Shown piece after piece: positions 32,430-42,855 of a stretch of 64,000 bases of DNA. Each line of letters begins with the position of its first letter. Positions within the stretch are counted from its first letter, which is position 1. The notes beneath the pieces were generated by a model. It was not told the origin of the DNA. It searched no databases and saw only the letters and a list, made by a program, of their open reading frames with translations. The DNA is from Nitratireductor sp. (GTDB lineage: Bacteria; Pseudomonadota; Alphaproteobacteria; Rhizobiales; Rhizobiaceae), in contig JAFMHL010000005.1 in the NCBI GenBank assembly GCA_017854535.1, positions 41,001-105,000 on the forward strand, read 5' to 3'. A program made the translations under genes and the position numbers.

Positions 32430-34991
32430 CTAGCTTCGTGGGTTCAAGTTCTGCGGATCGTAAAGCGGTTTGTAACCAACGCTTTCCAAACGCACCGGAT
32501 AGTTTTTGCCAAAATACTCAATCTCAAACATCGCGCCCTCTTCCGCCAAAGCTGAGGGAATATAAGCAAGCATGATGTTTTTGCCTATGGTTGGACCAAA
32601 TGCCAAACTGGTCGTAAACGAGCGTCGACCCAAACTGTCGATCAGCGTCTCACCTGTTTTCGGGTCCATGATCGGAGATGTCCCAACCGGGTAGCGGGCA
32701 ACACCATCATAATCCACGTTCTCGGTCATTACCAAGGTACAAAGATATGCAGCTTGTTTTTCTAAAGCACGGTGCTCGAGATAAGCAGCCTTTCCATGGA
32801 AATCAGCTTCTTTTACCTTCGGGCGGGCCAAGTCAGCCTCAAGCAAATTATACTCTGTTAGTAGGTCAGCGTTTTGAAGACGCAGGCTTTTTTCCATACG
32901 ACGCGTATTTGCATAGGTCTCAACACCAAATGGCATCACGCCCTCAGCACGAACAGCATCCCAAACAGCCAAAGCATCCTCATATTTCATATGAAGCTCC
33001 CAGCCTTGTTCACCCACATATGAGATACGGAATGCAGTGACGTCCTTATCTGCAATCTTGATCTGTTTGATGGCTGCAAACGGGAAGTTTTCCTGACTAA
33101 GCCCCTCAGGATTTTCAACCACTTTCTGCAAAGTCACCCGCGCATTTGGTCCCCAAACGCCGATGGTAACGTATTTGTTTGACACGTCTTCAATCACAAC
33201 ATCAAAGCCGTGATCTTCCGCCATACGCTCCATATACACGCGGTCGCGATTGCCCGCATCTGCGCCATCTACAAAACGGAACCGATCAGCCAGACGGAAA
33301 ACAGTAAAGTCAGCGCGCACCATGCCCTGATTGTCAAGGAAGTGGGTATAGATACCTTTGCCAATCATATTCTCGCCACCGACTTTAGCAACGCAGAGAT
33401 ATTCCATAAACGCTTCATGGTCAGGACCAGAGATATCCACCATGGCAAAATGTGATAGATTCACCATGCCGACATTTTCGCTCATTTCCAGATGCTCAGC
33501 ATTCGAGACCCGCCAGAAATGGCGATTATCCCATTCTGCCGCGCGAACAGGCACACGGTCTCCGAACTTCTCCAACAAATGTTCGTTGGAAGCATATCCG
33601 TGGGCGCGTTCCCAACCACCAAGCTCCATGAAATACGCGCCAAGTTCTTTTTCGCGCTCATAAAATGGGCTGTGGTTGATATTGCGGCCTTTTGAAAAAG
33701 GTTCGCGTGGGTGCACCGCCGGATTGTAAATCTTAAGCGCAGACTCTGTGCAGCGATCATAGATGTATTGCTCGCTTAACTGGTGCCCATAAAAGCGCGA
33801 ATAATCGATCCGGTTATGATCAATTTCTGTGCGCCCGTCGGTTATCCAGTCGGCAATTAGCTTGCCCATGCCAGGCGCGTCTTTGACCCAAATCGCAATG
33901 GCATACCAAAGCCCGCGCACTTTTTGGCTTTCGCCAATGCTCGGTCCGCCATCCGTTGTTACCTGCAGCAAACCGTTGAATGAATGGCTTTCATTGTAAC
34001 CAAGCTCGGCCAAAATCGGAGTCAGTTCCATAGCCCGTTCTAGCGGTTCCATGACCTGCTCAATTGGCAGATCGCGCTGGGATGGAGAAAGGCGCGACTC
34101 ATGTTTTTCCAAAATATCGCGCGGATGGCAAAGACGTGGATTGGTTTCTTCATAATAGCCCCACTCGATCTGGCCACCTTCCGGTGTCGTCGGATCGCCC
34201 GTATCGCGCATATAGGCAGAGTTGCCCTGGTCGCGCAGCAGCGGCCAACCGATGTCTTTTCCTGTTCCTTCAAATTCATTATACGGACCAAAGAACGTCA
34301 ACGGGTGATCCACTGGCATAACCGGCAAATCTTCCCCGGCCATTTCGGCAATCAAACGGCCCCACAGGCCTGCGCAAACAACAACCTTGTCGGCTATAAT
34401 CGTGCCGCGATGGGTTTCGACACCTTTGATATGGCCATTCTCAATGATCAATTTGGTAGCAGGCGTATTGGCAAAAGATTTCAGCTTGCCGGACTTTTCC
34501 GCATTATCCACGAGGATGCCGGCAACGGTTTGTGAGCGCGGCTTAACAAGACCTGCATCTGGGTCCCACAAGGCGCCATCAATCACATCTTCTTCCAACA
34601 ATGGAAATTTGGCCTTTGCCTCTGCGGCGCTGATCATATAAGCACGCGTGCCGAAAGCCTTGGCAGAAGCAGCTTTGCGCAACAGTTCAGCCATTCGGCC
34701 GTCATCGCCCTTGCGAACAACCTCAAGACCTCCAATGCGCGCGTAATGTCCCATGTTTTCAAAGAAATCCATGGAATACATCGTGGTCCAGCAGGATAGA
34801 AAATCATGGCTGGTCGCATAACAAAAATCAGATGCATGAGAGGTGGAGCCGATATCGGTCGGAATAGCCGATTTGTCTATACCAACAATATCATCCCAAC
34901 CGCGCTCAACCAGATGATGGGCTACCGAAGCACCGACAATACCGCCGAGACCGATGATGACGACTTTAGCTTTGGAAGGAAATTGTGACAT
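32430..34991 (-). CDS. Dimethylglycine/sarcosine dehydrogenase-like flavoprotein with GcvT domain
   Basis: The protein of about 853 residues has an N-terminal FAD-binding DAO fold (VVIIGLGGIVGASVAHHL; His52 in GSTSHAS is at the covalent-FAD position) and a C-terminal GcvT/aminomethyltransferase half that would capture the one-carbon unit on THF. It oxidatively demethylates N-methylglycines, yielding methylene-THF. ATG 34991 with GGAG upstream replaces an earlier, unlikely start. The Trp next to His in mitochondrial enzymes is replaced by Ser. Substrate choice (dimethylglycine, sarcosine or another) is not determined. Confidence 0.88.
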   Translation of the reverse strand: MSQFPSKAKVVIIGLGGIVGASVAHHLVERGWDDIVGIDKSAIPTDIGSTSHASDFCYATSHDFLSCWTTMYSMDFFENMGHYARIGGLEVVRKGDDGRMAELLRKAASAKAFGTRAYMISAAEAKAKFPLLEEDVIDGALWDPDAGLVKPRSQTVAGILVDNAEKSGKLKSFANTPATKLIIENGHIKGVETHRGTIIADKVVVCAGLWGRLIAEMAGEDLPVMPVDHPLTFFGPYNEFEGTGKDIGWPLLRDQGNSAYMRDTGDPTTPEGGQIEWGYYEETNPRLCHPRDILEKHESRLSPSQRDLPIEQVMEPLERAMELTPILAELGYNESHSFNGLLQVTTDGGPSIGESQKVRGLWYAIAIWVKDAPGMGKLIADWITDGRTEIDHNRIDYSRFYGHQLSEQYIYDRCTESALKIYNPAVHPREPFSKGRNINHSPFYEREKELGAYFMELGGWERAHGYASNEHLLEKFGDRVPVRAAEWDNRHFWRVSNAEHLEMSENVGMVNLSHFAMVDISGPDHEAFMEYLCVAKVGGENMIGKGIYTHFLDNQGMVRADFTVFRLADRFRFVDGADAGNRDRVYMERMAEDHGFDVVIEDVSNKYVTIGVWGPNARVTLQKVVENPEGLSQENFPFAAIKQIKIADKDVTAFRISYVGEQGWELHMKYEDALAVWDAVRAEGVMPFGVETYANTRRMEKSLRLQNADLLTEYNLLEADLARPKVKEADFHGKAAYLEHRALEKQAAYLCTLVMTENVDYDGVARYPVGTSPIMDPKTGETLIDSLGRRSFTTSLAFGPTIGKNIMLAYIPSALAEEGAMFEIEYFGKNYPVRLESVGYKPLYDPQNLNPRS

Positions 34992-35128
34992 GAAAAACGC
35001 TCCGATTAACAGCATAATTTGTTGAGCGGTAAGCTCGAACATAATTTAGGGCTACTTATCGGAAATCAAAGGAAATGACGATAGTCTGCGGACGTAGCAA
35101 GGGTGTTCTAAGCGCGACGGGGGGCATT

Positions 35129-36373
35129 TCAAGCAAATAAACTATGCCCAATCCCCAAACTAATCTTGAAACCACTAACCTTTACTTCAACGCGATTACT
35201 GCCATCTAACAGCCCGAATATCGGCTCAGTTCCGATCTTGCCTGTTTTCATATCCCTAACCGTGTTCCGTGGGCGAATATTTGCCCAGCGCTCACTGATT
35301 GGCGCGTTTTTTATGCTGGGGCATAATTTCATGGCATATTCATAAAAATCCATGTCCTGATGATCGAACGAACCGATAGAGGCCTCAATCAGTTTTCCGG
35401 CCATTGGATCTCCGCGAACCACATCGCCTGCAAAGCTCTCAGTCGCCCATTCTTCATCTAACCTACCAAGACCAAGCGGCATCCAGTCATTGACACTGGT
35501 GGACCCGATAGCAATTTTGTTATTCGCATGAGGAACCACATACGAACCGTTGTCGTAAAGGATGGGACGATCATCGTTGTGTTCAAAATCCAGCAACAGA
35601 GCTTGCCCCTTTACGCCCCTTCCCGTGATTAACTGATCACCCACTTTAGCCTCTGCCCCGCGCAATAAGTCATAGGCTTCCCAACCATTGGCAATCACCA
35701 AACGTCCCGCAGATAGGGTTTCACCAGACGTCAATAAGACCGAAACCGAATTTTGCTTTTCATTGAATGACGTTACCTGTACGCATTCCCTTATTTCGCC
35801 CAATCCATGATCACTCGAACGAACATAGGTAGCTAGTGCGTGTAAATAGGCGCGCGGATTGATACGGGCTGAAAGCGTGTCATAGGTCGCGCCAAAGGGT
35901 GCGATGGCCTCATTTAGCCAGCCTTCGGCAATAGTGTCGCGGAAATTGGGCGGCAGATAGGACATCTCATATATATGAGCGCCTTTTCCATCCACCCAAT
36001 ACAGTTTGGCCCCTTGAATACGGCGCTTGGCATTGTCCGGCATTTTCTCATGGGTGAGCGGCATCAAACGCCCACAACGTCGATAACCACAGTCTATGCC
36101 AGTGTCTTCTTCCAAACCTAAAATTGCCTTTGGCATTGCAGAAAGAGCATCAAACTGCATCTGCTTTTTTGGCTCCCAAAAATCCGGCATATGCGGCATC
36201 AAAGCTCCCAGAAAACCGCCCGATGCACCATCGCCAATACGGCGTTTATCCAAAACCAGAACACGCTCACCACGCTTGATCGCATGGCGCGCCGCCCACA
36301 AGCCAAAGACCCCGCCACCGACAATAATTGTGTCGGCAGATTTTTCATTGCCTTGTCTTTGGTTTTGAATCAT
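35129..36373 (-). CDS. FAD-dependent oxidoreductase, likely MnmC oxidase half
   Basis: The 414-residue DAO-family protein has DTIIVGGGVFGLWAARHAIKRGERVLVLDK and GDGASGGFLGALMPH. It is divergent, 42 bases away, from mnmD. In enterobacteria the MnmC protein joins a C-terminal oxidoreductase to the MnmD methyltransferase; here the two halves appear as separate genes. It would convert cmnm5s2U34 of tRNA to nm5s2U34, after which MnmD methylates it. Generic amine oxidase activity is the alternative. Confidence 0.75.
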   Translation of the reverse strand: MIQNQRQGNEKSADTIIVGGGVFGLWAARHAIKRGERVLVLDKRRIGDGASGGFLGALMPHMPDFWEPKKQMQFDALSAMPKAILGLEEDTGIDCGYRRCGRLMPLTHEKMPDNAKRRIQGAKLYWVDGKGAHIYEMSYLPPNFRDTIAEGWLNEAIAPFGATYDTLSARINPRAYLHALATYVRSSDHGLGEIRECVQVTSFNEKQNSVSVLLTSGETLSAGRLVIANGWEAYDLLRGAEAKVGDQLITGRGVKGQALLLDFEHNDDRPILYDNGSYVVPHANNKIAIGSTSVNDWMPLGLGRLDEEWATESFAGDVVRGDPMAGKLIEASIGSFDHQDMDFYEYAMKLCPSIKNAPISERWANIRPRNTVRDMKTGKIGTEPIFGLLDGSNRVEVKVSGFKISLGIGHSLFA

Positions 36374-36415
36374 TGTTTGAAGCCTTTGACTCTTTCTCTT
36401 ATCATCGTGATGTAA

Positions 36416-37132
36416 ATGTCTGAAAAAATGAACACATTTGAAAACGCGCTGGATTGGGTTGATGACACTATACCCAAGTCTGTGCGCTTTGATGACACTT
36501 ATTATTCAAAAACAGACGGCCATTCTGAAACAGGCCATGTCTTCATTCAAGGTAACAATTTAGGGTCCCGACTAATAGACACCAGTGCGTTTTCGGTTGG
36601 AGAATTGGGATTTGGAACAGGCCTTAATTTTCTCACCCTTTGGCGGTTTTGGCGGGAATTAGATATCAAAGACAGCAAACTTAACTTCGTTTCATTTGAA
36701 CTATATCCATTATCAAAGTCTGAAATATTGAAGGCTTTGTCCAGATGGCCGGAACTTCAAACAGACGCTGAACACTTATTCAAAAACTGGAATCCGGATT
36801 TCGAGTTTTTTCAATTCAAACATACAGGCATCTCGCTGACAGTCTTTTTTTCAGACGCTAATATTCGTCTTCCTCAACTACAGCTCAAGGTCGATGCTTG
36901 GTTTCTGGATGGTTTCTCTCCCGCAAAAAACCCGGAGCTTTGGAACGCTGATCTTATGCAGGCAGTCTTTGCCAAAACCAACATGGATGGAACTTTTGCA
37001 ACCTATACCAGCGCTGGATGGGTGCGGCGAAATTTACAAGCCGCCGGGTTTCATGTTGAGCGCGTCAAGGGACATGCTGGCAAGCGTCAAATGACCATCG
37101 GCAAGAAAACACCGCTGGATCCCCTCGCCTAA
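36416..37132 (+). CDS. mnmD: tRNA (5-methylaminomethyl-2-thiouridine) methyltransferase
   Basis: The 238-residue protein has the SAM-binding GELGFGTGLNFLTLW and the MnmD motif DAWFLDGFSPAKNPELW, then TYTSAGWVRRNLQAAGF and KGHAGKRQMTIG. It methylates nm5s2U34 in tRNA wobble positions. It is divergent from the FAD oxidoreductase, forming a split MnmC. Confidence 0.9.
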   Translation: MSEKMNTFENALDWVDDTIPKSVRFDDTYYSKTDGHSETGHVFIQGNNLGSRLIDTSAFSVGELGFGTGLNFLTLWRFWRELDIKDSKLNFVSFELYPLSKSEILKALSRWPELQTDAEHLFKNWNPDFEFFQFKHTGISLTVFFSDANIRLPQLQLKVDAWFLDGFSPAKNPELWNADLMQAVFAKTNMDGTFATYTSAGWVRRNLQAAGFHVERVKGHAGKRQMTIGKKTPLDPLA

Positions 37133-37210
37133 TTCTCCTCCGTTGTTTATCAGCCCCTTGTTGAGGACTGCTATTGCTTTATAAACAGAAAAGTAATCTG
37201 GGGAGCACAA

Positions 37211-38545
37211 ATGCAAAAATATCTTGATGTCACCTGGTGGCAGGAAACAGGGCTAACAATTCTAGATGGTCTCATCGGCTGGCTAACAAGCCCGCAATTC
37301 TATGCCCAAATCGGCGCAATAGTTGGCTGCGTTATTGCTGCTTGGTTCATTGCGAGAGTTTTAAAACGAAAAGTCTCATGGTTTGCCATCGCTCCAGAAA
37401 AAGATGCGCCTTGGTTCCGCATCCGCCAATATGTGTTTGCCCTATCTGATCTGCTTTTCCCAGCTCTTTGTTATGTCTTGCTGGGATTTGCAGTCGACAT
37501 TGTTCAAACAACGGTTGGCGCATCTTGGTTGGTAAAAATCGCCCGCGGCGTATCGGTCATCTTCCTTCTATACAGCGCTATCAATCGCTTCATCACCAAT
37601 CCGATGTTGCGCACTGCATTGCTTTATATCGGCATCCCTGTCGCCACGCTGCAAGTGTTCGAATATCTCGACGAGACAACGGCCTTCTTGGATGGAATAT
37701 CCATGCAAGCAGGCAATATTCGCATTTCGTTATATTTTCTTCTAAAGGCTGCAATTGCTGGCGGTTTCTTTTTCTGGCTCGGTTCAATCTCGAACAGGAC
37801 CGGACAAACCGCAATTCGCAATCAGGATGCTTTAGACCGACCAACCCAGGAACTCTTTGCAAAACTGTTTCAGATTGCTTTGTTTGCCGGCATCTTTATC
37901 CTGCTCTTGCAAGTCCTTGGCCTTGATCTCACGGCTCTAGCTGTTTTGGGTGGTGCCATCGGTGTGGGTATCGGCTTCGGATTGCAGCAGATCGCATCAA
38001 ACTTTATTTCAGGGATTATCCTATTGATTGAACGCACGCTCACCGTGGGAGATTATATCGAATTAGAGGATGGTCGCGGCGGCATCTTGAGTGAGTTGAA
38101 CATGCGCTCTACGACCTTGGAAACCTATGACGGCAAAGAGATCATGGTTCCGAATGAAAAGTTTATCACCACTACTTTCGTCAATTGGACGCGGGATGAT
38201 CCCCGCCAACGCTATGAAATTGAGTTTTCCGTTTCATACGATACAGATATTCGCAAAGTCCCTGACCTTATTACTGCAGCCGTTTCCAAGCATCCAGGCG
38301 TTCTTCAAGAACCGGAAAAGCCGGATTGTGAATTAAGAGGTTTCGGCGATAGCGGAATAAATTTCGGCTTAGAATTTTGGATCAAAGGCATTGATGACGG
38401 CAAGAACAAAATTTCATCAGACTTGTTGTTCATCGTTTGGGAAACCCTACGCGAAAACAATATTGCCATCCCTTATCCGCAACGCGAGGTGAGAATTATT
38501 CATGATCGTCCTAAGCTGAGTATAAAGAAAAGCACAAAAAGCTAG
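37211..38545 (+). CDS. MscS-family mechanosensitive channel
   Basis: The 444-residue protein has about five N-terminal membrane segments, then the MscS pore region LAVLGGAIGVGIGFGLQQIASNFISGIILLIERTLTVGDYIEL and the beta domain ending ATLETYDGKEIMVPNEKFITTTFVNWT. It protects against hypo-osmotic shock. GGGGAG precedes ATG. Its end overlaps the convergent membrane gene by four bases. Confidence 0.92.
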   Translation: MQKYLDVTWWQETGLTILDGLIGWLTSPQFYAQIGAIVGCVIAAWFIARVLKRKVSWFAIAPEKDAPWFRIRQYVFALSDLLFPALCYVLLGFAVDIVQTTVGASWLVKIARGVSVIFLLYSAINRFITNPMLRTALLYIGIPVATLQVFEYLDETTAFLDGISMQAGNIRISLYFLLKAAIAGGFFFWLGSISNRTGQTAIRNQDALDRPTQELFAKLFQIALFAGIFILLLQVLGLDLTALAVLGGAIGVGIGFGLQQIASNFISGIILLIERTLTVGDYIELEDGRGGILSELNMRSTTLETYDGKEIMVPNEKFITTTFVNWTRDDPRQRYEIEFSVSYDTDIRKVPDLITAAVSKHPGVLQEPEKPDCELRGFGDSGINFGLEFWIKGIDDGKNKISSDLLFIVWETLRENNIAIPYPQREVRIIHDRPKLSIKKSTKS

Positions 38546-38991
38546 TCTGCTTTCCATCCGCGAAAAATCAGCAAAACAAATAGAAAAACGCTGATGAGTG
38601 AGAACACCAAAGCACCAAAGCCGGAATAGGCTAACACGCCCATATCGGCCAAACTTAGGGTGCGGTTTTGGTAATCCACCAAACGCAAAGCAGATGCAAC
38701 GAACATCGCTCCGAGCCAAGCATTGACCAGCATTTGTGGGCTTTTCAAAGCCCGCATTCTTTTGGTAAAAATACAATACCAAAAGTAAATCAGGCTACAC
38801 ACAGCGAAGAGGACGACCACGCCTAAAAATGGCGCCACGGCAACCGTCATCCATTCCATTCTGTGGCTCAAAACACTTATGCCAAACAACAGCCCGCAAA
38901 TAAGCGTCGTCAACACCAATAGATATATGCCACCTTTGCGAAACTCAGCGCTAGTGATGACACCCTCAGTGGTACGAATTAACTCGCGCAT
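38542..38991 (-). CDS. Four-segment membrane protein, unknown (DUF805-like pattern)
   Basis: The 149-residue protein starts MRELIRTTEGVITSAEFRKGG and contains four hydrophobic segments at about 23-42, 49-72, 87-103 and 117-143. A soluble N-terminus followed by paired helices is reminiscent of DUF805 proteins. It converges with the MscS gene by a four-base overlap. No role can be assigned. Confidence 0.65.
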   Translation of the reverse strand: MRELIRTTEGVITSAEFRKGGIYLLVLTTLICGLLFGISVLSHRMEWMTVAVAPFLGVVVLFAVCSLIYFWYCIFTKRMRALKSPQMLVNAWLGAMFVASALRLVDYQNRTLSLADMGVLAYSGFGALVFSLISVFLFVLLIFRGWKAD

Positions 38992-39046
38992 ATTTTAGCT
39001 TTCTGGTGATGGTCCTATAATAGAATGGTTTTACCGCCGCAAACGA

Positions 39047-39075
39047 AAAGCGCAAGCGATAGACGCCTGCGCTTT
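39047..39075 (-). terminator. Terminator of the second ABC importer operon
   Basis: The arms AAAGCGCA/TGCGCTTT, with extra G/C pairs inside, are followed on the minus strand by TTTTCGTTT. It lies 30 bases after the ATPase stop. Confidence 0.75.
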
Positions 39076-39104
39076 CAATCTGTCGCACTTATTCGTATTT
39101 TGAA

Positions 39105-41678
39105 CTATCGCGGTTTCTTGCCAAAGACCTTGATATATTCTTCTGCGCCGCCCTTGGCCAATGCCTTCGCTTGACGAACCCAATCGTCACGATCAATGCG
39201 GCCTTTGAAGTTCAAATAACCATCGACCCATTCGCGTTCGGCTTTCTTCCAAGAGGCCACTTGTTTGAACTGGTAAATACCAAGACCATTTAAGACACCT
39301 TCAAGTTTTGGTCCAACGCCAGAAATCATTTTCAAATCATCAGGCTTTGCAGGTTTTTTCATCGCTGCAGGACGAGCATCTTTTTTAACGGCAGGCTTAA
39401 CCGCAGCAGCCTTTGGCTTTACAGCAGTCTTACGGGCACTTGTTTTTTTGCCTTTTGTGGAAGTAGTTGCCACCGCGCCCGCAGCTCCCAGTGCAGCAAG
39501 AGTAGCCACTGAGGAACTAGGTTTCGCTTTTGCTTTAACTTTTCTTGATGTTTTTTTAACATTTGAAGGTTTCGCAACTGCCTTTGCCTTACCGTCATTT
39601 CTTTGACTGATAACAGGTTCCATTTCAGCCAATGTCGCGTCGTCGAGGTGACACTTTATCATGCTGTTCTTGTTGACCCGTTTCATCGTCGGAACTTCGG
39701 TTTCACAAAGATTACCAGGAACCCTTGACTTCCAACCACATCGGGTTTGGAACGGACAACCAGATGGCGGGTTCATTGCCGAAGGAATGTCACCGTCCAG
39801 AACGATATTCTTTTTCACAACCGACGTGTCAGCAATCGGTACGGCAGACAAAAGAGCTTCTGTATAAGGATGATAAGGCGGCGCAAATACTTCGTCCGTT
39901 GGTCCTTGCTCTACCACATGGCCAAGATACATCACCATTACGCGGTCAGACAAATAACGCACAATTGATAGATCATGGCTGATAAACAGCATGGTCGTTT
40001 TGTTCTCGCGCTGAATTTCCATCAGTAGATCCGTAACCGCAGCCTGAACGGAAACGTCCAAGGCAGAAACTGGCTCATCGGCCACAACAATTTTTGGTGT
40101 GCCAGCAAAAGCACGCGCAATACCAACACGTTGTTTCTGTCCACCAGAGAGTTGGCGCGGCATACGCTTTGCAAATTCGCGAGGCAACTTAACAAGATCA
40201 AGCAATTCCAGCATGCGATCTTCGCGTTCTTTGACTGTATTGCCGATGCCAAACTTTTCCAGAACGCGGATAATCTGGCTACCCACCAAATGAGACGGGT
40301 TCAAGGTGTCAAACGGATTTTGGAAAACCATTTGAATTTCAGATACCGTTTTCGTACCGCGATCTTGAATAGCTACTTCACCAATGGACCGGCCGTCCAT
40401 GCTAACAGTGCCATCGGTGGCCGTCTCAAGTCCCATCAGCACTTTAGCCAGAGTGGATTTACCACACCCAGACTCGCCTACTATTGCCAGCGTTTCAGCT
40501 TCGCGCGCTTCAAAACTAACTGTCTCGTTAGCTTTTACAACGCGATGCTCGCCGCCGCCAAACAAAGCGCTTGCAGCAACCTGATAATATTTTTTGAGGT
40601 TATCGACTTTGAGTACCACGTCTCCAATCGGCGTTTTCTCTTTCATTATTTTAGCTGCAAGTGGCGCGTCCCAATCGATTTCACCAATACGTAAACAGCG
40701 ACTGGAGTGACGATCACTTCCGGTAAGTCGTTGCATTTTAATGTCGCCAGCGTTGCATTTGCCTTCAACAAAATAGTCGCAGCGCGGACCAAAATTACAG
40801 CCTTGTGGACGCTCATGGGGCAAAGGGAAGTTACCAGGAATAGCAACAAGAGGCCTTGAGTTCTTATCAGCGCCAGGCAGCGGAATGGAGCGGAACAGTG
40901 CTTCCGTATAAGGATGGCGCATTTCGTCAAATACGTCTTCAATCGAACCAGTTTCAACCGCTTCTCCGGAATACATGACGCAAATCCGGTCACAGGTCTC
41001 AAGGATCAAACCCAAATTGTGAGAAATAAACAGCATCGAAGTGCCATATTTCTTGCCAAGATCTTTCACCAGATCAACGATGCCCGCTTCAACTGTAACA
41101 TCCAGCGCAGTTGTAGGTTCATCCAAAATCAACAGGCTGGGTTTTGCCATCAATGCCATCGCAATAACAATACGTTGCTGCTGGCCGCCAGAAAGCTGGT
41201 GCGGATAAGATTTCAAGATACGTTCAGGGTCAGGCAAGCGAACAGATGTCACAACATCAAGCGCCATATCGTAAGCTTCTTTAGCACCTACGCCCTTATG
41301 GATCATCGGCACTTCCATCAGCTGTTGGCCGATTTTCATTGCCGGATTAAGCGATGCCATTGGTTCTTGATAAATCATAGCAATTTCAGAACCGCGGATG
41401 TCCCGCAATTCTTCATCACTCATCTCGGCCATATCACGGCCTTTGAACTTGATCTTACCACCAACGATCTTACCGTTACCGCCAAGATAGCGCATCACAC
41501 CCAGCGCCACCGTGGATTTTCCGCAACCGGACTCTCCAACAAGACCAAGCGCTTCGCCGGGCATGACTTTCGCAGAAAAATCCATCACCGCAGGAATTTC
41601 ACCGATACGGGTGAAAAACGAAATGCTCAAATCCTCGATTTCAAGAATTGGCGTTTCAGATTGTGCAGCATCTACCAT
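39105..41678 (-). CDS. Fused ABC ATPase with Lys/Ala-rich linker and helix-hairpin-helix tail
   Basis: The protein of about 857 residues has two DppD/DppF-type ATPase domains (GESGCGKS twice; LSGGQQQR and [13 protein letters not shown] and VADEP), each followed by an oligopeptide-transporter C-terminal zone. After about residue 690 comes a low-complexity Lys/Ala/Pro tract of roughly 90 residues resembling histone H1, then [20 protein letters not shown], a helix-hairpin-helix domain found on NuoE and ribosomal L21 proteins in Rhizobiales. That tail is unusual for a transporter ATPase. ATG 41678 follows GGAG. Confidence 0.88.
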   Translation of the reverse strand: MVDAAQSETPILEIEDLSISFFTRIGEIPAVMDFSAKVMPGEALGLVGESGCGKSTVALGVMRYLGGNGKIVGGKIKFKGRDMAEMSDEELRDIRGSEIAMIYQEPMASLNPAMKIGQQLMEVPMIHKGVGAKEAYDMALDVVTSVRLPDPERILKSYPHQLSGGQQQRIVIAMALMAKPSLLILDEPTTALDVTVEAGIVDLVKDLGKKYGTSMLFISHNLGLILETCDRICVMYSGEAVETGSIEDVFDEMRHPYTEALFRSIPLPGADKNSRPLVAIPGNFPLPHERPQGCNFGPRCDYFVEGKCNAGDIKMQRLTGSDRHSSRCLRIGEIDWDAPLAAKIMKEKTPIGDVVLKVDNLKKYYQVAASALFGGGEHRVVKANETVSFEAREAETLAIVGESGCGKSTLAKVLMGLETATDGTVSMDGRSIGEVAIQDRGTKTVSEIQMVFQNPFDTLNPSHLVGSQIIRVLEKFGIGNTVKEREDRMLELLDLVKLPREFAKRMPRQLSGGQKQRVGIARAFAGTPKIVVADEPVSALDVSVQAAVTDLLMEIQRENKTTMLFISHDLSIVRYLSDRVMVMYLGHVVEQGPTDEVFAPPYHPYTEALLSAVPIADTSVVKKNIVLDGDIPSAMNPPSGCPFQTRCGWKSRVPGNLCETEVPTMKRVNKNSMIKCHLDDATLAEMEPVISQRNDGKAKAVAKPSNVKKTSRKVKAKAKPSSSVATLAALGAAGAVATTSTKGKKTSARKTAVKPKAAAVKPAVKKDARPAAMKKPAKPDDLKMISGVGPKLEGVLNGLGIYQFKQVASWKKAEREWVDGYLNFKGRIDRDDWVRQAKALAKGGAEEYIKVFGKKPR

Positions 41679-41689
41679 TGTAATCTCCA

Positions 41690-42844
41690 TCAATCTTTCA
41701 GTGATTGCTCGCGCAATGCGTCAGCCAGGAAGTTCAATCCAAGAACCAGCGTCATCAACGCAAATGCTGGTGGCAAAGCCGGGTGCGGGTAAATCGACAA
41801 GAGCTTACGCCCCTCATTAATTGTCATACCCCAGTCTGGGCTCTCCGGAGAAACACCAAGACCAAAGAAGCCCAGGGTTCCCAACAAGATGGTCGTGTAA
41901 CCAATACGCAGGCAGAAATCGACTATCAGTGGGCCACGAACATTTGGCAATATTTCCCAAAGCATAATGTACCAGGTACCCTCACCTCTGGTTTGGGCTG
42001 CTGATACAAAGTCACGTGTTTTCACATCAATCGTTAGTCCACGCACAATACGGAAGATGGTTGGTGAGTTCACAAACACAACCGCCACAAAGATGTTGAG
42101 CGTATTGGAGTTCATCGAAAGAATCCCAAAAGGATCCATATTGAACGCTAGGCCAAAGTACACCCATAGGCCAATCACCAAAGTTATTGCCAAATAGATT
42201 GCCAGCTTTGTCGGTTGGGGTGTGAAGCGCGATGTGAACAATACCATTAGGAAAATGATCGGAAACAGGAACAGGATGGCCGCCATGATCGTCGGAAGCC
42301 CCATCTCAATTATGCCCGGTGTTACCAGCAGGAAAAACAGCATAATAACCGGGAATGCCAAGATGAGATTGGCAGCAAACGAAAGCACAGTATCCCGCCA
42401 GCCAAGGTAAAATCCAGCGGGCAAACCAAGCGTAATGCCAACCATATAAGCGAAAAGAGTTGCGGCAGGCGCAATGGTCAAGACAGTTCGGCTACCCATC
42501 ACCATTCGCGAGAACACATCACGGGCAAGATTATCACCACCTAGCAGGAAGTGAGCGCCCTCACCAACTGTCGGAGGCATACCAGGGAATGCATTTTTCA
42601 TTCCAGACATCTGCCTTAGCGGATCATAGGTGATACACCAATCTGCAAGCAGGGCTGTGAATATCCAAAAGAACACCAGAAATAAGCCAATGACGCCCAG
42701 CGTGTTATCAAGAACTTGCCCATAAAGGCCGAGACGGTTTTTGAACATATAGGACAAGAAAAAGACAACAGCCAAACAGATCCAAACAGGAGTTAGTTGA
42801 GCCAAAATGCCTGTTACAATTTGAAGTCCGCTAAGTGGTTCCAT
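41690..42844 (-). CDS. ABC permease, DppC type, long form
   Basis: The 384-residue permease has about seven hydrophobic segments, more than the usual DppC, plus the FLLGGDNLARDVFSRMVMGSR motif and the loop RDFVSAAQTRGEGTWYIMLWEILPN. It is the second permease of the importer and is 11 bases from the ATPase start. An extra pair of segments near residues 195-220 distinguishes this subtype. Confidence 0.9.
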   Translation of the reverse strand: MEPLSGLQIVTGILAQLTPVWICLAVVFFLSYMFKNRLGLYGQVLDNTLGVIGLFLVFFWIFTALLADWCITYDPLRQMSGMKNAFPGMPPTVGEGAHFLLGGDNLARDVFSRMVMGSRTVLTIAPAATLFAYMVGITLGLPAGFYLGWRDTVLSFAANLILAFPVIMLFFLLVTPGIIEMGLPTIMAAILFLFPIIFLMVLFTSRFTPQPTKLAIYLAITLVIGLWVYFGLAFNMDPFGILSMNSNTLNIFVAVVFVNSPTIFRIVRGLTIDVKTRDFVSAAQTRGEGTWYIMLWEILPNVRGPLIVDFCLRIGYTTILLGTLGFFGLGVSPESPDWGMTINEGRKLLSIYPHPALPPAFALMTLVLGLNFLADALREQSLKD

Positions 42845-42855
42845 TGCTCAACCTC

